In this document: positions 56,163-64,000 of the stretch, piece by piece
How the letters are laid out: the number at the start of each line of letters is the position of its first letter
How positions within the stretch are numbered: position 1 is the stretch's first letter
Origin: Cannabis sativa
Taxonomy: Eukaryota; Streptophyta; Magnoliopsida; Rosales; Cannabaceae
Reading direction: 5' to 3'
Assembly: GCF_029168945.1 (NCBI RefSeq)
Contig: NC_083606.1
Span: forward strand, 17,572,041 to 17,636,040
DNA length: 64,000 nucleotides
Notes under the pieces: model-generated
The model's input: only the letters and a program-made list of their open reading frames with translations
The model's database searches: none
What the model was told of the DNA's origin: nothing
Program-made: the position numbers and the translations under genes

Positions 56163-58729
56163 GTCAACTCATCTAAAATGAACACCATTTTAGCAACCTT
56201 TTATTCAATCAAAATAAGAATCCAACATTGTCCTGTTTAGGAGAGAGTCAAGGTCATTCTTATTTTATGAGCTTATACCATTGTTTCATATTTTATAAAT
56301 CTTATTCTGAGCAGTCACTAATTGAGTAATCGTTACTAAGAATAAAAAATTTATAATAATATTTATCTTTCAAAATTCTACGGTGTTAAATTTTATAATG
56401 AATCAACATCTATTCAGGATGAATCTCATCAAAAAACAATAACCATGTAGAACTAACAGTGGAGATCGAATGTCTTATACTAAAGCTCATTATTAAAAAA
56501 ATATTTTTAATTAATTATTAATGAAATCACTTAATTTAAATTGATCTAAAATTAATTTTCAACTTTAATTTAATTTTAAAATAAACTTTTGAAATTCTAA
56601 TGTAAAAATAAATTATATTTCGACATTATTAATTAAAATATAATAAAATAAATATCTTGAAAACATTCTAAGTTTAGTTGTTCTAAAATAATTAAATTTT
56701 CAACTTGAAAGTAGTTTTCTTAATTCGTTAAATTTATTAAAATAAAATTAATTAAATAAGTATCTTAAATATATCAACTTAATTATTAATTTATATTTTA
56801 AAAAGATATTTTAGTTTAAGTTGGTATAAAATTAATTTTTAACTTAAATATATTTTTCTACAAAAAATCAAATTAATTAAGTATCTAGATTAAATCAACT
56901 TTATTATTAATTTTTATATTTAATTAAATATAAAAAAAATACATAAATTTTTTCTAAAAATTAATTATCTTGAATTTATTTCATTAAACTAAGTGTGTTT
57001 TTCTTAAATTAATTATGAAATAATCTAATGAAGAATTAATTTCATATATTTCAAAAATTAATTATCTTGCTAATCAATTTGAATTAGATTAAACTAATAT
57101 AATTAGCCTAGTGTAATTATTTAAATAAGGCAAATGAACCTTCAGAGTTGGAGTAGTTCATGTGAGAGACAGCTAGGTTCAATATGTCGTACCCACTACT
57201 ATGGTTCCCTAACTCTCACACAAGGTTCAAAAGAGAGGAATTTAACCTTTAAATAAATAATTGTTATTAATTGAATAAGCCCAACACTAATTGAGCCTAA
57301 ATAAAACTATCAAAGTGGTCTCTTTATTTTAGCAATTTAGTCCATTTAATTTTTTTTTTTAAAAAAAATTAAATGGGCTTCTATATGCATCTAAGCCCAA
57401 AAGTAAACATATAGACCCATATATATACTGATTTGGATGGGTCCTATCATATTACTAAGTTTATAATAAAGATGAAAGAGGATTATAAAATTATTAGTTA
57501 CAAGGTATTTATTTGATCTTGACAATTAACTATTTGGATCATTGGATCCATCAACAAGCTAATCATATCCATTTAAATCAAATAAATAATATATTTATCA
57601 AAATTTTTTTAAATAAACAATTAAATAAATAAACAGATGTGTAACAAGTTAGGATAACTGGTTATATGATTTAGTTTGAATTTAAATAAAAAAAGTAAAC
57701 CCTAAAATTTCAAAAATTAGAGTTGTAATAACCCCAAATATCTTTTTCAAGAAAAAAAAATTCATCTAACTATTCAAAATTTATATTATTTTAAAAAATA
57801 AAATAAATATTTAACAAGATAAAATGATAAATAACTATTTTTTTAATCTCATAATTAAATTTAATTAAAATAACCAAATTTTGAAGAAAAAATTGATAAA
57901 TATATATGGTTAGATTTCAAAACTATCTAGAATATTTTTCAAATTATGTTCATATTTTAATGTCAAATAAGGCCATTTAATTTAATCAATTAAATAAGTA
58001 AAATATAAAATATATTACCTTATAATTAAAATAAAATAATAAATAAACAAAATTAAAAAAATAACCATAATAGCAAATTTTTGTAGAAAATATCAATTTT
58101 TAATTTTAAGGTCTTTTAATATATAAAATTAATTAAATAATTAATAATTAATTTAAATCTCATAATTAGTTTTAAAATTTGAAAAATAAAAATCTACACA
58201 AAAAATCAAAATTTAAATCCATAAAAAAAAATGATAAAATTTGAAAAAATTGAAAAACTGGTGAAACATGGATAGTATGCATTGCATATTGTCCGCTCGC
58301 ACGTGCAAGGGGGCTTGACCGAGGGGCAGGCGACATTGCAGCCTCATTTGGTGTGCGGGGGGACATTCAGACAACAACTGCCTAAGAAATCTAGGACGTG
58401 CTTGTCTAAAAATAGGTTTTGTCCAAGCCAATCACCCATTCCGCACGCATAAGGGGAAACTTCAAAAACCTCAAAATTGTATAACATTTTCAATTTTAAT
58501 CGAAATTAAGTTTTGTAAAAGGAAAATTTGCTTAATTTTTAACGAACTATCAAAATAAAATAATATCAGATCGAAAATCAAATTATTTTTTTTTTTTATA
58601 GAAAATTTCATAATATCAAATAAATCATCAAATATCACATAAACCAACATGAACACATCCAAATCAAGCAAACATCTTTTGAAATCCATATTTCATGAAA
58701 ATAAATCATTACCATTGTTCTTAGGCTAG
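56163..58729. other. Long leader region of the younger Copia element
   Basis: Lies between the 5' LTR E and the gag remains. Mostly AT-rich, with a clear GC-richer island at about 58270-58450 (CGCACGTGCAAGGGGGCTTG and neighbours). No gene is supported; the frames at 58172-58431 on the minus strand have no recognisable domain. GTCTCGTTTAGACAAGAGTCAAAGACAT (split around 53140-53167) resembles TCCTGTTTAGGAGAGAGTCAAGGTCAT at about 56232. Confidence 0.45.
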
Positions 58730-61700
58730 TTTTTGGAAATATTTTACTAGGATCTAGATTTACTATCATGTATGTTTGATTATAAATCTATAATCTAACT
58801 TCCTAAATATGAATTCCCTAAAACAATGAATTAAACACACATAAAGTTATAGAAAACCTTACATTGATGGCAGTAAAATAATATGACTCCTTCCATTCAG
58901 ATCTCTAACCCTTGATCCTTTCTATCGTAAAGTAAGATCAAGATCTGAACCTGGTTTCTCCTTCATGTGATAAGAACACCACACAATCTTCCACACTATC
59001 TTCAGTATTAACTCAAATTGTGTGGGCAATCACTCATACACAATAGAGTTCGAAATTATTGAGAATAAGAAGAAGGGAATTCAAAAATAGATGGAGCTCT
59101 CTTTATTCTCGAATCTATCTAACAAAGAGTCAATTAGGTTATAAAATAAGAGCTATAATTTTCTATTTATATGGTAGCTATTAGGGTTAGGTTTAGAATT
59201 TATATAGAATAAAAGAAAAGATAAATTTTGCTTTATTTAAATCCTTTTGGCCGAATTCCTTAGTGGGCCTATTGGGATTCAATTTTGCCATTTTATTTGA
59301 AACTTATCTTTTCTCTTCTCAAATGCCATTTCTTAATTCTAACTCTATAAATGTCAATTCTATCTATTTAATAATTATAATTAATTATCAAATAAAATTT
59401 CCATTTAACTTATTTATTAATCAAACCTTTCAAAGTCTCTTAATTAATAAACAAACCCTAAGATCTCTTTTCTTCCCAAATAAGCTATTGCTTAGTGAAA
59501 GCTCATAAATAAGACATAGTCTTATTGAGAATTCTATTTGGTTAATTAAAATAAATTAATTGAGTCTGCAAGACAATATTATCTCAACTAGTGTTGGGAC
59601 CATGGGCCTATATAATCAAACTCCTAATAAGTAGTTCGAGAATTTACAGAGGAAATTCTCTATCTTATCAATTCCTCCTGACTCCACTATAGATTAGGAA
59701 TTGCACTACTAATTATATAGAACGCTCTATACCAAGTATAGATACTCTATAAATTATCTATTGTTTCAATCCAAATAATCAATGATCCTCTATTGATGAT
59801 TTACATTGAGTAGGAACAATGTAACGTTCTACCCTTGAATGTATTTTATCCTTAAAACACTTAGCTACTTGTAAATGATATTCCATTAAACTAATATAAT
59901 TTCTCCAATGAGTACGCCACCATTTAAACTCGTTTAGCGAAGCTCAATGGAAATTATCATTACACTTCTATAAATGTTTATAGAAGCTATAAATTTTGTC
60001 TCTATGATTAGCGTTCCCACTCAATTGCACTACCGTATTCCCAAGATGTAATTATTGGGCCAATCCATTTGGTTAGCTTTAACGAACCAATCAAAGAACA
60101 CAAGTAATACACTTCAACCAGAACCTAACCGTCTCAGGATTGAGATCATTAATCTAAGATCAATTAAGTGATATTTACTTAAAAAAAAATATTACAGTAA
60201 GTTTATGATATATTTTCCACTGTGATTATCAATCCAATCCGATGTATAACCATACATCCAATATGTAACGCCCTAGTGCTAAGGCACGCTACAGTGCTTT
60301 TTCAATTACAATGCTATCTTTGCTAATCAAAGAATTTTCTTGGAAAACCTGTCAAATTAAAACTTTTATATTAATTAATAAACTTTATAATATACAAAAC
60401 TATTTACAAGTACCGGGATCCCGTTTACAACTTTTAAAATATAATATCCCAAAATACATATAATCCAGGTGGCACAGCGACTACAAAATATAACCCCAGA
60501 TGTCCCGAGATCGAACACTCCAGGTCGCACCGCTTCGACATGTACAACTTCATCCGAGCTCAGGTTCACTCCTGTTCAGCTTTTGCCTTTCCTTTACCTA
60601 CACATGGAAGCAGAACTGTGAGTCGACAGACTCAGTAAGAAAAGCATATAACACATCATATAATATCTGACTTGTATCTAGGCGCCCATACACCTATTTA
60701 CAAGGCTCAACAGATGAGTAAGAACGTTCAATTATAGGGTACATCCACTATACCACATACACTACGTACATCTCTGTATGAGTGTTGGTAGGGTTTATTT
60801 CATACCCTGAGTACCTCTGAGTGATGTACCACACATACTCAGTACCTCTCCGTACTTATGCTGGTATCACGGTACTCTCAGACAACAATCACTATACCAA
60901 TACACTCTATACCTTAACCGTACAAGTGTTGGTAGTGCAACTAACATTTTAAGCATGCATATACACATAACATATACATACATTCAGTTATTGATATCAC
61001 ACATTATATTCAATTCTAACCTTCTTTCCAGATTCAAGTGTGCTGGCTGACCTGAACGGAAAGTCTCGTGCTAGATGGATGCCCTAATCACGTTTGAAAC
61101 CGGGTAAGTTACATGATCAAAACCCTAATCCCAAGAAACCCAAAACCATAACCCTAGGTTCTGATATACTCCCAAGAGGTTACCCAAACTCTGGAATTAG
61201 GGAAACACCCAACCATGGTACTGAAATGGACAAAAATTGAGAAAATGAAGTGTTCGGGAATCTTGCCAAAACCAGTTTTAGAGGTCTGGCAAAATCGGCT
61301 AGTCGGTTTGCACCAGTTCTCCCCAAACCCTTCACTCTTGCTCAATTTTCCACCAAATGCTACCAAACTTTCCAGAGTACCTAAACAATGCATAGACAAT
61401 ATTTTCCAACCAGTATTTCACAGAAAAACCCAATGAATCAATTTATGCCATTAGAGTTAAAAGTTTTGAACTCAAAGCTTAAACTTGCACAAAACTAAAA
61501 CCAAACATCAAAACCAGCTGCTCAATGCTATATTCAACTCAAATGAACCTAGAAAATCAAACCTTAAACACACCTAACCCTAACAGCCCCTATTTCACAA
61601 AATTCACACATTCAACCTAAAGAAAAAAGCTTCAAAAACATGCTCAAGGGTTCTAGGGTTTTACCTTTGCTTGAATCCTCCTCCAACCTTGCTGAAAATA

Positions 61701-62634
61701 CCAATTTTAGTAACAAATCCCCCTGGTTTGCTTCAGCGGAAAGAGAGAAAGAGAGAAAGAGATAGTTTTCTTGAATTTTTGACTTTTTTCCTTATTCCTC
61801 TATTTTCTTCAAATGAAAAAGAGATAATCCCCAATTAATTACTTGCTGAATAAAATGGACAGGTGTCCACACCCTAGGCAGCCACCAAATCACCTATTTA
61901 GCAAATTACAAAAATACCCTTAAGCCTACAACTTAGGCATTTCCAAAACTAGGGGTAAAATGATCAAATTCCATAACCCCGTCTAATCCCGGTATTTTAT
62001 TTCCTCTCAAATATTTCCCACTAAGAAATAAGGTTCTAAACTTACCCATGTGATCAAACTAGCCATCCATCGCATTTTCCGTTGTCGCCGAGCGAATATT
62101 ACGAAAATAACATATTTCACATATAAGATAAATAATACCCCTAGAGTTTAATAAAATCTCTAGAATTGAGAAATTATAACTCTAATATTCATTTCTAAAT
62201 ATTGGGGTCCACAAATAAATAAATTCATAGATAATTATAAAATTAACAAAAATTAATGCTAATTGCCTTTACTAATCCAAAATTACTAAAGCGGTCATTA
62301 CACAATACAAGCTTACTTTGTCAATGCCTTGGAAAAGGCATTCTACTATACAAGTGTAAGTAAACCTGTAAATCCTGTGAATTGATAAATCATGGGACTA
62401 ATTAGTTTGATCACATAATGTTGATTTTTTTTCACTGTGTAGACAACACAATAATCATGAATAGCAATGTAATAACGATTTAATAGAAGTCATATATCAA
62501 GCATATGATCATGGAATAAACATGTGAACCAAGTATTATACTAAATAAGTAATAAGATAATTTTGTTCCTTTACTGATAATGAAATTCAAGATAACATTG
62601 AAATAGGATTTAAGTTAGGGCACAAAACCCAATA
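58730..62634 (-). repeat. 5' LTR of the younger Copia element (LTR E), split by a solo LTR
   Basis: Starts TTTTTGGAAATATTTTACTAGG (terminal TG lost) and ends CACAAAACCCAATA. Without the 2039-bp insertion and its TSD it is about 1.86 kb, matching LTR B along its length. Confidence 0.75.
60259..62307 (-). mobile_element. Solo LTR of a Ty3/gypsy-type element inside LTR E
   Basis: 60264-62302 (2039 bp) with ends TGTAACGCCC...GGTCATTACA and exact 5-bp TSD CAATA (60259-60263, 62303-62307). TGTAACG/CGTTACA-type ends are common in plant gypsy LTRs. Orientation is taken as minus because that strand shows a CT-rich leader-like stretch followed by AAACCCTAGAACC (about 61650-61760). Frames inside it (60375-60569, 61154-61399, 61215-61436) are not genes. 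Confidence 0.8.
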
Positions 62635-63485
62635 AAAAGCTGTGTAGAACTTTCCATAGGCTAAATAATTATCTAGTAGCCTTCTAGGCCATTTTAACAT
62701 TCAATCTGCCTGGTAGAGTTAGAGACTCTAGATAGGTTTTTACACTTCTCCAAAAATCACTACTCCACCTTCAGAGTAATCAGCATCCCAAATTTAGACT
62801 TTCTAGCATTAATGCAAATATAGAAATCTGAGTTGGTGTAGTGTAAAGGGTTTCGATAACTTTACCCTAATAGACTTACATATGTCCTCCTTAACCTTAA
62901 GATTTATTTGATGGTCTTCCAATGTTCCTTTCTTGGATTAAGCTAATACCCACTCATAACTCCCACTGAACAATATGTGTCTAGTCTAATTCATACCGAA
63001 GCATACATGAGACCTCTCACTATTGATACTTAAGGAATTATTCCTTGGCTTTTATCTTTTTTGGAATAGTTAAAACTGTTCCTTAGATAAATAAAATCTA
63101 TCTCTAAGAGTCAAAAGATTTCCTTTAGAGTTAGCCATTAGAAAATTGTTTCAACATCTTACTTAAAGTAAGTTACTTGTACTGGAGTAAGTAAATTACT
63201 TGGTATACTACAAGCCATAGGTTCAGATCATCTCAAACCTATGATACTAGAATTGGGAAGTTTGCTGAAGTCCATTAAATAGACCTATTATCTGAACTTC
63301 CCTTCTTGTCCTTGTAATAGAAAAGTTTTGGTGACTCCATGTGAATGGTTTTAAACATAGTTCTCTTGGCTTTGATTCTTAGTTCCTTATAAGGACTATC
63401 CATTGCTTGTTTAAACTAATAATGGTTTTCTATCACAAGTTTCTTCCAAGTCATAACAAGTTGAGTTCCTTGAAACCCTCCCACT
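62635..63485 (-). pseudogene. Older Copia element: RNase H and RT remnants
   Basis: Starting with AAGCTGTGTAGAACTTT it continues the RNase H gene cut at 45412. It matches 47588-48110 by eye (for example CCAATGTTCCTTTCTTGG at about 62918 versus 47868). Further right come RT remnants and the INT-RT linker (SGRVSRNST, about 63440-63485). Full of stops. It ends abruptly at LINE sequence, so the 5' half of this Copia element has been lost. Confidence 0.65.
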
Positions 63486-63489
63486 ACAA

Positions 63490-64000
63490 CAAGGTAATAG
63501 AGCAAAATCATGTAAGGATACAAGGAATAGCCTTGCCTAATACCTCGGGAAGGAAATATTTCATCAATGATATGACCATTAATGTTAAATCTAATGGTAA
63601 CAGAGGAAAGGCAATCGACAATTAAACTAAAAATTCTACTAGGAAAGTTAAAACGATTAAGAATAGAAGTAATAAACCCCACTTAACACGATCAAAGGCT
63701 TTTTTCATATCTAATTTTAAGCCTGTCCACCCTAACTTACCCTGCTTCTTATGAGTAATAGCATGAATGCTTTCCTAAGCAATAAAAATATTATCCAAAA
63801 AAAGCTGTTTAGATAAAAAAGCACGCTGGTTATGAGAAATAATATCCCCAAGAACAAATTCAAGTCTATCACAATTTTATACAAGGTAGAGCATAGGCTA
63901 ATCGACCTAAAGTCCTTAAGATAGGAAGCATTTGATTTTTTAGGGATGTGAACGATAAAGTATTATTAATGAAGGACATATCAGCATTACCATTGAGGAT
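63490..64000 (-). pseudogene. LINE reverse transcriptase fragment, running off the window
   Basis: A minus-strand frame reads FPSRIFSLIVDCLSSVTIRF then FPSRGIRQGYSLYPYMI, the plant LINE RT segment with the R-Q-G-D-P-L-S-P motif changed to QGYSLYP. Further right it decays with stops (YEKSL, LFFG). Probably the N-terminal-side half of the LINE whose C-terminal part lies at 41195-42563. Confidence 0.7.

Larger units (their letters stand above)
45413..62634 (-). mobile_element. Younger Copia element (LTRs B and E) nested in the older one
   Basis: The 3' LTR B is at 45413-47287. Pol and gag remains run from 47336 to about 52990, a leader follows, and the 5' LTR E is at 58730-62634. The order gag-PR-INT-RT-RNase H identifies Ty1/copia. 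The flanks on both sides are two halves of one Copia RNase H gene that would join at AATAACGCCAA/AAGCTGTGTAGAA. It carries four later insertions. A clean 5-bp TSD is not visible. Confidence 0.75.

Noticed and set aside
58172..58689. Minus-strand frames near the GC island as genes
   Set aside because: No recognisable domain; one frame is made of Lys/Asn/Phe-rich AT sequence; located in a Copia leader.

Overview
This is a stretch of plant nuclear genome, almost certainly a eudicot. It has intron-containing genes with GT-AG junctions, a pentatricopeptide-repeat (PPR) gene, a GT14 glycosyltransferase gene, very AT-rich spacers and dense nested retrotransposons. The species cannot be fixed from the sequence. 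Only about 5 kb (29956-34846) is ordinary host gene space; nearly all the rest is transposable elements or their remains.

Layout. (1) 1-20061: a decayed Ty3/gypsy element of Tat type on the minus strand. Its 5' LTR is at 19316-20061 and its 3' LTR lies beyond the left edge. A second, much younger Tat element (1664-13250, TSD CTTTT, LTRs differing at 3 of 869 positions) sits inside it. Both elements carry, besides gag-pol, an extra gene on the opposite strand. In the young element that gene looks complete: an ABRE/G-box and TATA promoter, a leader intron ending just before the ATG, and three coding exons that splice into an open frame of 646 codons (3786-5888). (2) 20975-27604: a nearly full-length L1-type LINE on the minus strand with a 16-bp TSD, inactivated by stops, frameshifts and an RT deletion. 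(3) 27621-29778: AT-rich spacer ending in a LINE tail interrupted by a hAT-type MITE. (4) 29956-31572: an intact PPR gene. 32400-34846 (minus strand): a four-exon GT14 beta-glucuronosyltransferase-like gene, convergent with the PPR gene. (5) 35200-41190: AT-rich spacer with several MITEs, including three near-palindromic Mutator-type copies. (6) 41195-64000: a multi-layer nest. A LINE (pieces at 41195-42563 and about 63490-64000) is interrupted by a Copia element (3' LTR 42564-45120, pol pieces 45121-45412 and 62635-63485). That element is interrupted inside its RNase H region by a second Copia element of the same family (LTRs 45413-47287 and 58730-62634). The second element in turn holds two solo LTRs of a related family in opposite orientation (48319-50231, 53331-55243), a DNA-transposon-like element (53184-56153) and a Ty3/gypsy solo LTR (60264-62302). 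A Tourist-type MITE (43312-44043) lies in the older Copia LTR.

The two host genes are probably unrelated in function. The PPR protein should act in organellar RNA metabolism, and the GT14 enzyme in the Golgi on arabinogalactan-type glycans. The most interesting item is the promoter-bearing, intron-containing antisense gene of the young Tat element, together with two tandem hairpins showing covarying base pairs in its leader intron.

No rRNA, tRNA or CRISPR feature was seen. Domain names come from recognising motifs by eye; no database search was run.
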